A stretch of DNA of 64,000 bases from Symbiodinium natans (lineage: Eukaryota; Sar; Dinophyceae; Suessiales; Symbiodiniaceae). Position 1 is the stretch's first letter, and the number at the start of each line of letters is the position of its first letter. Shown in pieces: positions 23,628 to 35,508 of the stretch. The stretch is taken from positions 600,001 through 664,000 of the forward strand of contig CAJNDS010002179.1 in NCBI GenBank assembly GCA_905221605.1, in the 5' to 3' direction. The notes beneath the pieces are model-generated. The model saw only the letters and a list, made by a program, of their open reading frames with translations. It did not search any database and was not told where the DNA came from. A program made the translations under genes and the position numbers.

Positions 23628-23695
23628 ATTAGGCTCTCGGTGATACTCTTGGCATTGCTGCCTCGGTGGTGATACATTCTTCTTGCCGCTCCCAC
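23628..23695 (-). CDS. Candidate exon with stop
   Basis: Acceptor TTGCAAG; WERQEECITTEAAMPRVSPR then Ala and a stop. It is next to an inverted-repeat element (23525-23624). Confidence 0.33.
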
Positions 23696-23878
23696 TTGCA
23701 AAACTATGACTTGCAAGGTCCAGACCCAGGTGCTAGGTGCAACAGTGGATCTTCCAGGAACTGCCCTAAACCCTTTTGCAGCAGGCTACCCTAAACCCTA
23801 CATCCTAAACCCTAAACTCTACACCCTAAACCCTAAACCCTAACCCCCCTTTCCCCGGATGAGCGGGCCGAGGGTGTG

Positions 23879-24446
23879 TTGGGAACGGGGGGGGCGCGTG
23901 TTGGGAACTGGGCAGGCGTGAGTCAGGAACGCAGGGGGTGAGTCGGGAACAGGGCCCATGTGTACAGCACGCCCGGGGGTTGAGTTGGGAAAGGCTGCCC
24001 CCCAGAATTGGGTTTCGGAGTGATGACCCTACTCTGCAGGTTTGTTTTAAGTCCTCTTTCGACGACTTGGAGTTGGGTCTACAGTCTTCTTTTCAGCTTC
24101 CAAAGGGCAGACTTTACGAGGCGAACACATCCGACGTGTCACGAACCCGCACACCAATTCGGCGTGTTGGCGTGCGGGTTCATGACACGTCAGATGTGTT
24201 CCGCTCGTAAAGTCTGCCCTTTGGAAGCTGAAAAGAAGACGGTAGACCCAACTCCAAGTCGTCGAAAGAGGCCTTAAAACAAACCTGCAGAGTAGGGTCA
24301 TCACTCCGAAACCCAATTCTGGGGGGCAGCCGTTCCCAACTCAACCGGGCCGTGCTGTACACATGAGCCCTGTTCCCGACTCACCCCCCCTGCGTTCCCG
24401 ACTCACGCCTGCCCTGTTCCCAACACGGACCCCCCCTGTTCTCAAC
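23879..24446. repeat. Large near-perfect palindrome, arms about 280 bp
   Basis: Left arm from about 23879 reads back on the right arm to about 24446, centre near 24165 with a spacer under 20 bp (AATTCGGCGTGTTGG). Arms keep CGACGACTTGGAGTTGGGTC and TTCCAAAGGGCAGACTTTAC with few mismatches. Outer parts hold 20-25 bp repeats of GTTGGGAAC/GAGTCGGGAAC type. Similar ORFs appear on both strands for that reason only. Confidence 0.93.
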
Positions 24447-24761
24447 ACGCGTGTGCCCAACACACCCCAGTTGCAACTAACACGACTAACATTCCCCTTT
24501 CCCTTTCCCCCCCCTCCTTAAAGGTCTTTTTTTGCGGGGGGCGGGGGTTGGGCTTGCTCAGATACTACCTCTCCATCGTGCCTTGACGAGCCGCTGACTG
24601 CTTTGGCACATCAGTTTAGGGTTTCGGTTTTAGGGTTCAAAGAGGCGCTGTCTCAACAAAAACAACTTCCTGCTTACCCTTTTTAAACCCGTGCTGAGCA
24701 GAGCATGTGACGGGAGCCTGTTCTCTCCGAACCACGCAAGACCCCGAACCCTAAAGCCTAA

Positions 24762-24868
24762 GCCCTTTTTTGCTCCAGGTCTTCTGGGGTGTCCTGCCTG
24801 TAACCCTTCGTTTGGCAGGAGGTCTCCTTGCCACTGCCTGCCTCGCCCTTCTGCCCCAGCAGCACCCT
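24762..24868 (-). CDS. Candidate exon (possible DHHC gene tail)
   Basis: Open frame LLGQKGEAGSGKETSCQTKG then YRQDTPEDLEQK, strongly G/C-ending codons. Lies next to CCCTAAA repeats (24869-24972). No family recognised. Confidence 0.42.
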
Positions 24869-24969
24869 GAACCCTAAACCCTGAACCCTAAACTCCTGAG
24901 TCCTGAACCCCAAACTCCTGAACCCTAAACCCTAAACCCTAAACCGCCCTGAACCCTAAACCCTAAACC

Positions 24970-25058
24970 CTCCTTGGGGTCCACCAGGGCCCAGGGGTCG
25001 AAGAGCTGCGGACCCCGTGCCGCGCAGAGTGTGGGCTCCTCGTCGATGTTCGCAATGC
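24970..25058 (-). CDS. Candidate exon (possible DHHC gene tail)
   Basis: Acceptor ATGCAG; reads IANIDEEPTLCAARG, QLFDPWALVDPKE with G/C-rich third positions, in an island between CCCTAAA (24910-24970) and TTTAGGG (25103-25172). No family recognised. Confidence 0.45.
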
Positions 25059-25354
25059 CTGCATGGTGGGAGCTCAGGGATCAGGGATCAGGGGCTTTTT
25101 TAGGTTTAGGGTTTAGGGTTTAGGGTTTAGGGTTTAGGGTTTAGGGTTTAGGGTTTAGGGTTTAGGGTTTAGTGTAGCCTGGGACTTTATCTACCTATAG
25201 AGAAGTAGTAACTACCCTTAAATGGTAGGTATGTACCGTAACGCTGTAGGTAAAGGGTAGGGTTTAGGCCCGAGTGGTTTGGGTTTGGGGTTTAGGGAGT
25301 ATCTGGGGTTTCAGGGGAGGGTTTGAAGGGTTTAAGGCGCTGCTTTAGGACTCC

Positions 25355-25413
25355 CAACCTCCCCTATTGCGTTGCTTCTGGAAGTGTCGAGAATGCCATG
25401 GGTTGTTGAATTC
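25355..25413 (-). CDS. DHHC gene C-terminal exon candidate
   Basis: Acceptor GCGAG; reads [22 protein letters not shown] proteins usually carry NP-(W/Y/F) shortly after TTxE, as here. Confidence 0.55.
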
Positions 25414-28201
25414 CTCGCCCAGGATTCCTCTAGTTGCCAGTAGTTCCTCTCTAGCCCGCCAGCAGAAAGTCCCCCGCCTTTGCGAAACTCCTTCGTCGTC
25501 TGGCGTGTGACCTTCGAGGCAGGGAAGGTTCATGGGTGGTTAATAGTAGGGTGATAAGTATGGTAACTATACTTCTAACCCCACCTAGGGTACTTATAAC
25601 CCTACTTATAACTACCCATGAACCTCCAACAAACATGTCCAAACCGGCACAATCACAACGACCATCTCTGCTTGCAAGTGCAAAACCGCAAGGCCAACAT
25701 GGAAATGCAGAGGGAGCACACCTATGCCCTATGCATCGATGAGATGCTGCAACACCACGAAGAAACAGGTACCCCTGGCTACCCTGACATTCATCACAGG
25801 AAGATATTCCGGAGCCACGCAGCCACGCAAACAATCAAGCTTTAAGAAACGCCAGCATTACGAGTGGACCGAGCCTTTGCCACTCTGAGCTCACACGGCG
25901 CACCAGCCAACAACGCGGATACGGGCTGATATAGTCACGTGGCTCTCACTGTTGCACAAACTGTACTTGTCCTGAGAACCCACGTTGAGATACTATGCCA
26001 TGTGCATGGCTCCAACACTGCTTCGAAGCTGTGGGGCTACTCATTCTCAAATTGTCTGGGGCCCGTGCGATAAGATAGAGGTGGTACAGCCACAGTACCA
26101 GCGAAAGGAATGCTGCAAAGGTGACCATAGCCTCAAGGGTTTACAGGGTACTGCCAACACAGGTTGTGAAAGCGCTGCCGCCAGGTTCATCGTTGCTGGA
26201 AAAAGGCCTTGCGCCTGCTTGACGTTGAACGCAGGCAACGGACTAGAGCCTTTGTAAAACCGGCACCTTTCAGGAAGCAGTGTGTGACTTGAGTCGTCCA
26301 AGAGACGCCAACGGCCACCATAGCATAGAAGAGCAGCGACATTGACTTGTCAATCCTTGCTGGCTGTGGGCCGTGTGGGCTCTTGATGCTCGTGCCAACT
26401 AGGGTTTAGGGTTTAGGCTCCAGATCCCCTTGTGGCTTGACAGTAGATCCCTACATCCTAAACCCGAATTACCCCCGAGCCTGGATCCCTTTCTTAACCT
26501 TCCCGTGTCACCGTGTCAAATCCCTTTAAGGCCCAATCTGCATTCCCCAAGACGAGCGGCTTCGCCGCATTTTTCATGGCTTTCTCTTGGTCTGGATTCA
26601 GCAGATGTAGTGCTAGGGCCTCGGTCGTCACTCTGGCAGGGTTTCGCCCTCACTTTAGGGACCACATGAACCCCTCTAAAGTTGGGCTCATATACCCTAT
26701 ACTACTGCACTTCCTACTTGCGTTTTTTTCATGTAAGGCTTGCAGGGCTTGCGTTTCTGTAGTTTATGCATGCAGGGCTTCGAGGTTGAAACCCTTGTAC
26801 CAGAAACCAAAAAACTTGTAACCAGACCGCATGGGAGCCGCTAGGGTTTAGGGTTTAGGGTTTATTGTGTGGGGTTTAGGGTTTAGGGTAGCAACAAGGG
26901 TGTTTTGGGGATGGTTACTCTTGCAAAGGACCACTGGGATCTCAAGCGCCAAGCAGCATTACCCATAAATCTCAAGGTTCCAAACGGAAAGATTCAGGGT
27001 GTGTATATGTATATATGGCTCGTATATTACATAATAGTACAGTCCTTTACACAACTTGTATATATCATACGTTTTTGATGCCATTTTCTTTAGATCTCCA
27101 TGTTTAGGTGCATTAGATTCGAACCCTAAACCCTAAACCCTAAACCCTAAACCCTAAACCCTAAACCCTAAACCCTAAACCCTAAACCTTGATGAACTCC
27201 GAAAGTTAAAATCCACAGACCCGATGACCAGCATAGATCTTCAGACGAGAGGCGGGCATGACCATCGTAGCCAAGATCATCACCTCTTTACTATCCAATT
27301 GCTTATAAGAAACCCCCCAGAAAATGGAAATATTCCCTATGAGGTCACTTTAAGGATTATTGTTTTGTGTTTTTTCTGGGGGTTCTTGGTGACCATTTTG
27401 TCAGGGTTCAGGGCGCTTAGTGGGTCGGTGGGTGGGTGCGCGTGAGCTTTGAAACATGTTCAAGGGATCCAGGGCTCTTGCTTCAAGGAGAGGGCAGGAT
27501 GTCCAGTTCTGCGTCATCCTACAAACCTTCGGTCCAGCACAGGTTGTGGCTGGCTACTTTGTTTTTTATTTATTTTTTTTTTTTTTTTTTGGGGGGGGGG
27601 GGGGGGGGGGCTTCCGATTTTTAGGGGGTCCGTTTTTAAGGTGTTTCTACTATTTGGGAGCCTATACTAGAGTCCCTTGTCAGCGTAAACCCCGACTTAC
27701 GGAGGTCGTACGCATAGGCGGCTGTGCATGGAGAAAACTGCTGGCAAGCTGCACACGTGATGAAACCAAAGAAGTAGTGGTAGTTCCGCTGCCCCACACC
27801 TTCCGGCCAGACCCGATGCGGAGGAGACACAAACACTACGAAACAATGTGACTATGAGTAAGCATTATACATAAGCATATTTATACATATGATACAAAAT
27901 ACCATATACCGCAGACCATATACCATATACTATATACTTTCTACTATGTACTATAGATATACTATATATTATATACTATATGCTATATACTATATACGAT
28001 AGACTATATACTAGATCCTATACTACAATAAGATAAAACAGTATACGTGACTCTGGCAAGAAGCTGGATCGATGCAACATTTTATTGTGCAAGTCGAGGC
28101 GCAATTGTTCACAAAAGGGCAGTGGTGGTCAAACCGCAGCACACAGTTGTCGCAGTCGGAGCAGTGCGACGAGCGTGGCGGCCGCACGATGCAGCATGTG
28201 T
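25355..28201 (-). CDS. DHHC-type protein S-acyltransferase, 5-6 recognisable exons
   Basis: DHHC enzymes move palmitate from CoA to cysteines of membrane-bound proteins; they have a Cys-rich DHHC domain between transmembrane helices and a TTxE motif after the last helix. Exon 28103-28201 encodes [31 protein letters not shown]; 27752-27799 continues [16 protein letters not shown] in phase; 26277-26365 encodes a helix ([16 protein letters not shown]); 26063-26131 encodes [16 protein letters not shown]; 25482-25511 encodes [12 protein letters not shown] (TTKE as the TTxE motif); 25355-25413 reads [13 protein letters not shown]. The catalytic DHHC Cys and zinc ligands are present. The first two helices, expected upstream of 28.2 kb, were not found. 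Later exons down to 23.2 kb may be its tail. Confidence 0.85.
25482..25511 (-). CDS. DHHC gene TTxE exon
   Basis: Acceptor CGAAG; reads [10 protein letters not shown] and continues in phase 0 after LIAR. TTKE stands in for the common TTNE. The end is uncertain; the frame stays open for GGGLS to a possible GC donor. Confidence 0.7.
26063..26131 (-). CDS. DHHC gene last membrane-helix exon (69 bp)
   Basis: Acceptor CTTGAG, GC donor, 23 codons, phase 0. Reads [20 protein letters not shown] then IAR, the family L-YH-YLI- helix immediately before TTxE. Confidence 0.85.
26277..26365 (-). CDS. DHHC gene candidate membrane-helix exon
   Basis: Open frame [19 protein letters not shown] with a hydrophobic helix, in the right order between NYHYF and the last helix. 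Boundaries not resolved. Confidence 0.45.
27752..27799 (-). CDS. DHHC gene exon after the catalytic motif
   Basis: Acceptor CGGAAG; reads [15 protein letters not shown], the conserved G-RNY-YF start of the third membrane helix. The donor is one of two GC sites a few bases apart, so the end is approximate. Confidence 0.88.
28103..28201 (-). CDS. DHHC catalytic exon (99 bp)
   Basis: Acceptor TAGCCCAG; reads [19 protein letters not shown] then [17 protein letters not shown] is intact. Ends AACAATT with donor GC; the next exon starts GTGTGGGG so the junction reads N-C-V-G, the expected conserved order. Confidence 0.95.
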
Positions 28202-29104
28202 CTGGGCTACAGGGTCTTCTTGGTTGCCCCATAACCGTATTGTAATAAGGGCACCCTCTTTGGGGGGTGATTACTATATAAGAGAACCTTGAACCAAAAG
28301 AAGTGTAACAAAGGGTATCACTGGGCTACCAAGTCTTTATACAAAAAGTTTTCGACCGTATCAAAGGTGGGGTTCCGAGTCTCAGGGGGCTGCTTCTCTC
28401 TCTCTCTCTCTCTCTCTCTCGCGGGTGCGCATGCACTGTTTGGTGTTGGCGTCTCCCTAAACATGTAATTAGACCTGCAAGGAAGGTTCTTGCGACCTGC
28501 AAGGACAGCCAGCCCCTCACGAAGCCTAAGCTTCGCAACCTAATAAAAAAGAGCCCGCACAAACCAGGTGCAGTTGTCTGCTGCCGGCTCTGCCTGAATG
28601 AACCCGCAAGCCCAATCGCACAAAGCATCTAAAATCTCCAGGCGACTGCAATAGCGATAGCCTTGCTTCCTGACAGGTGAGAAGGAGCAAAATTCGTGCC
28701 AGAGCTCAACTGAAGGGTCTAACCCGGAGTGCTGTCCGGGTCCAGCGTTCGAAGTCGCCCTCTGCTTCTGAGGTGTGCAAAGGATTCAGCATGTGTGCAC
28801 TCCCATTCTAGAGCTTCAAAACCTGGACAGGGCCCCAAGCTTACCAATGGCCTAACCCTAAACCCTAAACCCTAAACCCTAAACCCTAAACCCTAAACCC
28901 TAAACCCTGAACCCTGAACCCTAAACCCTAAACCCTAAACCAAGCACATGTGGGCCGCCACGGGCCTGAGCTGCGGCTCCAGCGACGCCGAATCGGATCC
29001 TGCCATGGTATTTCATCCCCCTAAACCCTAAACCCTGAACCCTAAACCCAAAATCGTCACACTGTTCTCCCTCTTCGCATCTCAGGCTTTCGGCTTGGGA
29101 CTTG

Positions 29105-29350
29105 GGATGTTCCCCCCTAGAAAAATGCTTGGAGGTTCATGGGTGGTTTCAATCGGGTTTGGGGTTGGGGTTTCGGGATAATTGGAGGTTCATGGGTAGT
29201 TATAAGTAGGGTTATAAGTATGGTAACTATGCTTATAACCCCACTTAGGGTACTTATAGCCCTACTGATAACAAACCCATGAACCTCCATTAGGACCCCC
29301 TATTATAATCCCTACTAATAGAGGACTGCTAGTATAAGGGGGAGAATCCC
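29105..29350. repeat. Family 1 element interrupted by a nested family 2 element
   Basis: Family 1 left end GGGATGTTCCCC (29105) and right end (AGGACTGCTAGTATAAGGGG near 29320) are split by a family 2 element (about 29127-29290) with its own GAGGTTCATGGG ... CCCATGAACCTCC ends. This dates family 2 movement after family 1 here. Confidence 0.8.
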
Positions 29351-29564
29351 AAGGCTTGGGGCGCTATTTAGGGATCAGGGTTTAGGGTTCGGGCATTTGG
29401 GCTTCAGGGTTTTCGGGGCCGGGTAGGGGGCTTGCAATGGGAGCTCCTTTGAAGTTTTTCCAAGGGGCAGAGAGATTGAGCATGTTTCGCCCCGACAAGC
29501 CCCGGAAAAAAAGAGGGTTTAGGGTTACAGGGCTTAGGGGTTTCGGGTTTAGGTGGCTAGGAAG

Positions 29565-29655
29565 GGGCCTTCCGCGCCAAGCACGTCGTAGCCCAAAGCT
29601 ACTTTGAGCTGTTGAGCAGTGCCTGGCCAGCCACTTTGGGGTAGATGGCTCTGCT
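29565..29655 (-). CDS. Candidate exon
   Basis: Reads RAIYPKVAGQALLNSSK, and in another frame ALGYDVLGAEGP. Flanked by a TTTAGGG cluster at 29657-29740. Confidence 0.3.
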
Positions 29656-30344
29656 AGGGTTTAGGGTTTAGGGTTGAGGGTTTAGGGTTCAGGGTTCAGT
29701 TTAGGGTTTAGGGTTTATATAGGGTTCAGGGTCTAGGGTTCGGCATCTTTCAGCAGCTCTTGGTTTGAGGTTGAAGCTTGAGAGACCGCTTTGAAACTGG
29801 CTTCCCACTCTCACGCTCGCTCACTGGGTTGAGGATCTGTGGTTTTGCTTTGCCGCCCGCACTGCGCACGCCGTGGGATTCTTTCGGCTTAGGGTTTTGC
29901 AGGTTATAACATGTCGCTGGATGTTGGACTGACCCGCGGCCTGTCGCGAGCACCACCTTGCAGCCAGGGCCAGGACATGGACATTTAAGCATTCCAAAAC
30001 AGCCTGAGCTCCAATAGCATGAAGACCCACACACAGCATGCGCATACAGTGAGCTAAGCAAGGCTGTTCCTGACCCTTGGGATGCCCGGCAAGCCCCACA
30101 AAAAAATAATACAACCCCCCCAAAACCCTACAAACCATTGTTTGCAGCAGGCGCAACTGTAAGCCTAAGCCCCTCATTGCCATGGCACCTCACGGCATGG
30201 AATGATCCCCGGGTCTGTGCAGCAAGTGGCCTCAGACCACGGTGACACGTGCTTTGCGTTGCGGAGACTTGACATGCATGAACACCCGCACGCATGCAAG
30301 CCTGCGCCAGCACACGCAGGGAGACTCTCTCTCACACACAACAA

Positions 30345-30465
30345 ACAAAAAAACAAACACACACACACACACAAACGACAAACAAACAAAAAAACAAACA
30401 CACACACACACACACACACACAAACGACAAACAAACAAAAAAACAAACACACACACACACATGCA
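30345..30465. repeat. Compound CA / AAACAAAC microsatellite
   Basis: Three alternations of (CA)n with ACAAACGACAAACAAAC blocks, a 52-60 bp higher-order repeat. Confidence 0.9.
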
Positions 30466-31534
30466 CATGCATTGCCAAATGCACTGACACAAAGACTGAC
30501 AAACAGAGAGAAAGACAAAAGAAGCAACAAAGAAAAAAGGGACACGTACTGTCAAGATAACAACTGCCACCACTCCTCCCATCTTTGAACAATGGCTTCA
30601 GGAGATGTTTCAGAGGTTGTCAGCTTGGTCATTCCACCCTAAACCCTCCACGTTCGAGCTCAGTACTCTTTTAGTAAACAAGCAAAAGAAAGGCCGCAAA
30701 ATGACAACCGATAATATTGTTCTCCGAAATCGGCTCAAAGGTTCGCATGCTCTGCTGGCAGCAACATGTTTCCAGCCTTTACATGACCGCTGCCCACGAG
30801 CCCTCCCCCCCCCTCCCCCCCCCAACCAAAAAAACAAAACAACAACTGAGCTCTCACAAACCACTAACCCCTAAGCCCTGAACAAGCCCTGTTTCCTGAA
30901 GCCCGAACATTCGGCCCAGTGGCAAGGAGCAGGCCCGTTGCGATGCAGAAAACCGCCAGGGTCGCCCCTGACACGCAAAGCAACTAAAACCCCATAATAT
31001 CCCTTGAGGCCCACACACCCTAAGGGTTTTACAGGGTTTGGGGTTAGGATTTAGGGTTTATAGGGTTGAGAGTCTTGCGTCCTTACTCTTGCCCCGTAAA
31101 CTTTACATCCCTTCTTCCTCCAACTCTTTGCCTGAGCTCACCCCATGGTGTACTTGGAGGTTCATGGTACTTATTAACCAATAATAACTGTACTTATAAC
31201 TGTACTTATGACCATATTAGGGCACTTAAGGGGCTTATAAGTGGGGGGTATAAGTACAGTGTTTATTGGTTAATAAGTACCATGAGCCTCCAAGTACTGC
31301 TGCTCAGCCCGAACGCTTGTTCTCTCGAAGAACCCACTCAACCAAGACATCTCAACCCTCAGTTCTAGTAACCTGGGCGGGCTGGGAAAGAGAGACCCCC
31401 CACCACGTAGTTGAACACTGACTGCTCTCGACACGTCCACGCAACTGACGCTGCCATCTGCACTGCTTACATTCATATCAAACCAAAACCTTCTCCCATT
31501 TACCCTAAGCCCTAAACTTCTTAGCAGCCAAGAC

Positions 31535-31594
31535 CTGGCAGCAGGTAAATGCCGTTGGCGATGAGCTTGGGAGCCACGAATCCGAAGTAGGTAC
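31535..31594 (-). CDS. Candidate 60-bp exon, strong codon bias
   Basis: Acceptor GAACTTAG, GT donor (CCAG then GTCTTG); reads TYFGFVAPKLIANGIYLLP, nearly all codons ending in G or C. Hydrophobic; probably a membrane or core segment. No family recognised. Confidence 0.5.
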
Positions 31595-32292
31595 CTAAGT
31601 TCCGGGTTAGGGTTTAGGGTGGATGCCACAGGACCCTGTAAACCCTGAGCCCACGTTCGTTGGAACAAAGGTCAAACCTCGCCAACTCTTGCCCGTCCAC
31701 CGCGGGAAAATGTGCAAACTTCTGTGAGGCAGGATCCTTGTCACAAAGTATCTCTCTCTATATACATATGTATATATAGAAGTATCCTTTTTTATACATA
31801 TTCATATATACACATACAGACATGCATGTATACACATTATACACATAATTTTACATCTAGATATGCAGGCCTGCATACATATCTCTGTGCACATTCAGAT
31901 ATAGTTCCTACTTGAAGGTTCATAGGTAGTTATAAGTAGGGTTAGAAGTACCCCTAGATGAGGCTATACGTATATTTACCATAAGTGTAATCCTACTTCT
32001 AACTACCCACGAACCTGCAAGTATCCGTTTTGACCCCGCGCGCTCTGACGGGTCTGCAAGTATCCCTAAACCCTAAACCCTAAACTATAAACCCTACTTA
32101 TGATATAAATACCGTTTAATGATAGGGTTTAGGGCTAGAAGGGTTTGGGGCTGTCCAAGCCAAGCAGCAGCTCGGAACAAGGATGAAACACCAAACGCAC
32201 CTGACGGCTCTTGAGATCACTCGGTTTAGGGTTTAGGGTTTGGGGTTTAGGGGTTAGGGTTTAGGGTTGACTAGCTCTCTGACGGATGACTC

Positions 32293-32360
32293 TCAAGCAA
32301 GCTCGATGCCACCCAGGCGCATGTTTGGGCAGTAGCACTCATCCGTGCCACCTCTCATGG
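32293..32360 (-). CDS. Candidate exon
   Basis: Reads RGGTDECYCPNMRLGGIELA then TGA (or GC donor just before). Right of a TTTAGGG cluster (32224-32270). Confidence 0.42.
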
Positions 32361-32826
32361 AAGGGTTTAGGGCGTTGCCCCTAAACTTGTAAGCGTTTAG
32401 GCGTCCGGACTCGAGGGTTTAAAATCCCAAACTCACCAAGTCGGGGGATTTCCTCCCAAAATGGGGGAGGGGAGCCTTTTCGGGGGGTTCCGATACCAAG
32501 AACCGTAATGTTTAACGATGTTTTGGCAGGATATACGCGGGGTAAAGTACCCCGGTTTTGGAAGATGCCCATCCAGAAACCATGCAGTGGCTGTGCTCCA
32601 TGCAATCTTAGCCCGCGATCGAAATGCTCCCAATGGCCTCACAAACACTACGGGCAACCATTGCACCAAGTGGCTGGGCAGCTGCTACACAACTTCACGA
32701 AAGGCACTCTCAAGGTTTGACATTGCAATCAGGTTCAGTTGGCTGACGTAACTGCTTGACGTCCAGGCCTGTCATGCAACAGCCACAGCAGCAGAACATG
32801 TTCTTTGATGGCCACCTTGGACCAGC

Positions 32827-33201
32827 ATGCAACAACTCCTCCCTTGTGCGATCTGGGCTGTAAATCGCAAGGCGCGGCAGGGCAATGGACTCAGAACACT
32901 TTCAGACAGGGTTTGGGCATCCATGTATCGCTCGTCTCTCCCCTCAACAGTGCCGTACACACCCCTATGCAGCCCCAAATTTCAAATGAATCTGGTGCCG
33001 GGCCAGTCTTCAGCCGAGCTTCTGCTGGTAGAGTCGGACAAGTTTGCCTCGCAGATGCACGAAGTGCACGGAGCACGCGGTCATAGCCATCATAACCGTA
33101 CCCAGAGCCTACATCAACCGGACAGTTGGCAATTCAGCAGAAGATGTCCGAAATCACAACTCAGGAGAGTCGCAGACTGCCGGCGCAACCCTAAACCCTA
33201 A
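32827..33201 (+). CDS. Plus-strand ORF, unrecognised
   Basis: About 120 open codons without intron (MQQLLPCAIWAVNRKARQGN start). Other frames are open too, and no family is visible; it could be a decayed retrosequence. Confidence 0.22.
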   Translation: MQQLLPCAIWAVNRKARQGNGLRTLSDRVWASMYRSSLPSTVPYTPLCSPKFQMNLVPGQSSAELLLVESDKFASQMHEVHGARGHSHHNRTQSLHQPDSWQFSRRCPKSQLRRVADCRRNPKP

Positions 33202-34557
33202 ACCCTAAACCCCAAACCCTAAACCCTAAAAATTATATTAAATCCTAGGATGGCCTGACAACCCTATGATTTTTTCCTGAAGGTGATCCTGAAAATTATT
33301 CCTGAAAGGGTTTAGGGTTTAGGGTTTAGGGTTTAGGGACATGAACCTCTTCAACCCACTAAGGGAAAATCTAAGATGTCCAAAGGGCCTACCGAGAAAA
33401 TTATCTGGGCCTTCCTTACAAAACTCTCTTGAAAAATGTTCCCGCACAAGGTGCTCTTAAAAACAGATACAAGGGAAATCTAAAGTATCTCAATGTCCCT
33501 AAACCCTAAACCCCTGAATCTCAGGGTAGTTTACATGGTCCCTGAATAAACGTGGACCCCTGATATCCCAACCCTAAACCCTAAACCCTAAACCCTAAAC
33601 CCTAAACCCTAAACCCTAAACCCTACATGACCCGAAGGCTAAGGCCTCTGTCCACCTGGCTCTCGACATCGCCCTCTGCGTTGCCAATACAGTTTGGGCG
33701 TACTTTGTCGCCTGCAGGGAGGGTTTCCCTAAACCCTAAACCCTAAACCCTAAACCCTTTGAACCCAGACTCCTGAAGTCAGCTGGGAAAGGCCGGGGAG
33801 CATGACCCGACTGCGATGCTGAAAAGAACAACACGGCGCAAACCACCAGATGATTTTCCAATGGGCAACCGAAAACCAGAGAAAAAACAAAAAAAACCCT
33901 GCACCCGACACCTGCGCCACTGTCGTTGCCGCGGCTTCTGTTGGCAATCCTATAGTGTCAGGTCCAATGGTTGCAGCAGGGTGATAGGGTTTACGAGTGT
34001 ACAGATGTTTAAGGGAATTTCGGGACCTTCAGGTGCAGGCTGGGTGCAGGCATGAGGATTCGGAGCGACTCAGCGCGCACGGAGCATGCTGAACACCGGT
34101 CATTATTCATGAAAGTGGGCGGGCATGCGCATGCACCAGACTCTGGTTTGTTTGATGGCATTTGGTAGGCATGGAGTCTTGGCGAAGTATAAGAGACTCG
34201 CGCCCAAAAACTCACAGAAACGTTAGGAAGGCGTGCGGCAATCGTGGCTTTATTTTGTTTATATTGGGTAATTTATATTCAAAATAGATGCGGACTATGA
34301 GGGTAGAGGTCGCATGAAGGCGCTCGTGTGACTCTGTGGTGAATCTCCGAGGCACAGGTTCTTGGTCTCCTCCTCATGGATGGTCTCCGCTTCCTCACAG
34401 CACACTTTGAGAGCCCCCCAAAACTCCGGTCTCCGAGTTTTATAGCAAGGAAGAACAAGGCTTGGAAGCACCTCATGCTAGCCCCCACCCCCCCCCCCCC
34501 CCCCCCCCCCCTAAACCCTAAACCCTATAAACCCTAAACCCTAAACCCTAAACCCTG

Positions 34558-34642
34558 AAGCCTTTGGTCCCGTTCCCGGAAGACCATCCGAGCCCTCGGA
34601 TATCGGATGATGGAATGCTCGGCGGTTGAGGGGCTCGGCGCA
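34558..34642 (-). CDS. Candidate exon
   Basis: Reads EPLNRRAFHHPISEGSDGLP in an island between two CCCTAAA arrays (34512-34557 and 34646-34736). Confidence 0.33.
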
Positions 34643-35029
34643 AAACCCTAAACCCTAAACCCTAAACCCTAAACCCTAAACCCTAAACCCTAAACCCTAA
34701 ACCCTAAACCCTAAACCCTAAACCCTAAACCCTAAAGGCTGTGTTAGGCCTCAAGGCAGCAGCGGCTCACCGGCTCGGGTCGGGCGAATCTTGCTCAGCC
34801 CTGCTTATCCACGCCAAGGTAACCTAGTCAGTCTCGCCCAGAAGCTCGAGGACCATGCCGAACTCAACATTTGGGTTTAGGGTATACACACCACTCATCT
34901 TGAACATAGTGCAAACCGGCACGGGAACTTTGCGCGCTCCGTCATAACAATTCTTGCTTAAACACCCCAAGACCCTACGAAAGCTACCCTAACCCTCATA
35001 AACCCTAAACCCTGAACCCTAAACCCTTC

Positions 35030-35508
35030 TTTCTTGCGGGCCCCAGAATCTTGGCGCGACGGCAGCTCTATGGAAGGCATCCGGTCGCGACGGCCAAAGG
35101 GCTACAAGGCCGTATGCAGTCTTCCAAGGTTTAGGGACCCCGTTCAGGGTTTAGGGTTTAGGGTTAGGACTTATGGAGTGTGGTGTTTCGGGTTGAGGGG
35201 CTTGTACCTGGGCTGGTACTAGAACGATCGTAGAAGTTGCAACCGCCATCCTGATTTCGGGGTTGTGCTCGAGCTTGCTTCCGGCGGTCCTGTTCATGAT
35301 GTCTGGTTTCCACATGCCCTTAAAAGAAAACAGCAGATAGAAGTGGGAAGGACGTGCTCATCTTCCGAAGCACCCCTAAACTGGCCCTAAACCCTAAAGC
35401 CTAAACCCTAAACCCTGAACCCTAAAGTCTAAAGCCTAAAGCCTAAAGCCTAAAGGCTAAACCCTAGCAGCTGAAGAGCTCGAGGGAGCCGGACTTCTCA
35501 AACCACGA
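35030..35508 (-). CDS. Three candidate exons of one unrecognised gene
   Basis: 35464-35508 (acceptor CTACGCAG) reads SWFEKSGSLELFSC then TAG; 35180-35325 reads GMWKPDIMNRTAGSKLEHNP, EIRMAVATSTIVLVPAQ; 35030-35127 reads KTAYGLVALWPSRPDAFHRA, AVAPRFWGPQERR. All are G/C-ending and lie in islands between CCCTAAA and TTTAGGG arrays. Confidence 0.45.

Noticed and set aside
23938-24362. Matching ORFs on both strands at the palindrome
   Set aside because: They mirror the inverted repeat; no independent coding evidence.
26522-26635. Minus open stretch [20 protein letters not shown]
   Set aside because: Looks coding, but it sits between DHHC exons where the family has no such insertion.
28700-28800. 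tRNA-like segment near GGTCTAACCCGGAGTG
   Set aside because: No cloverleaf could be folded by eye with proper arms and TTC loop.
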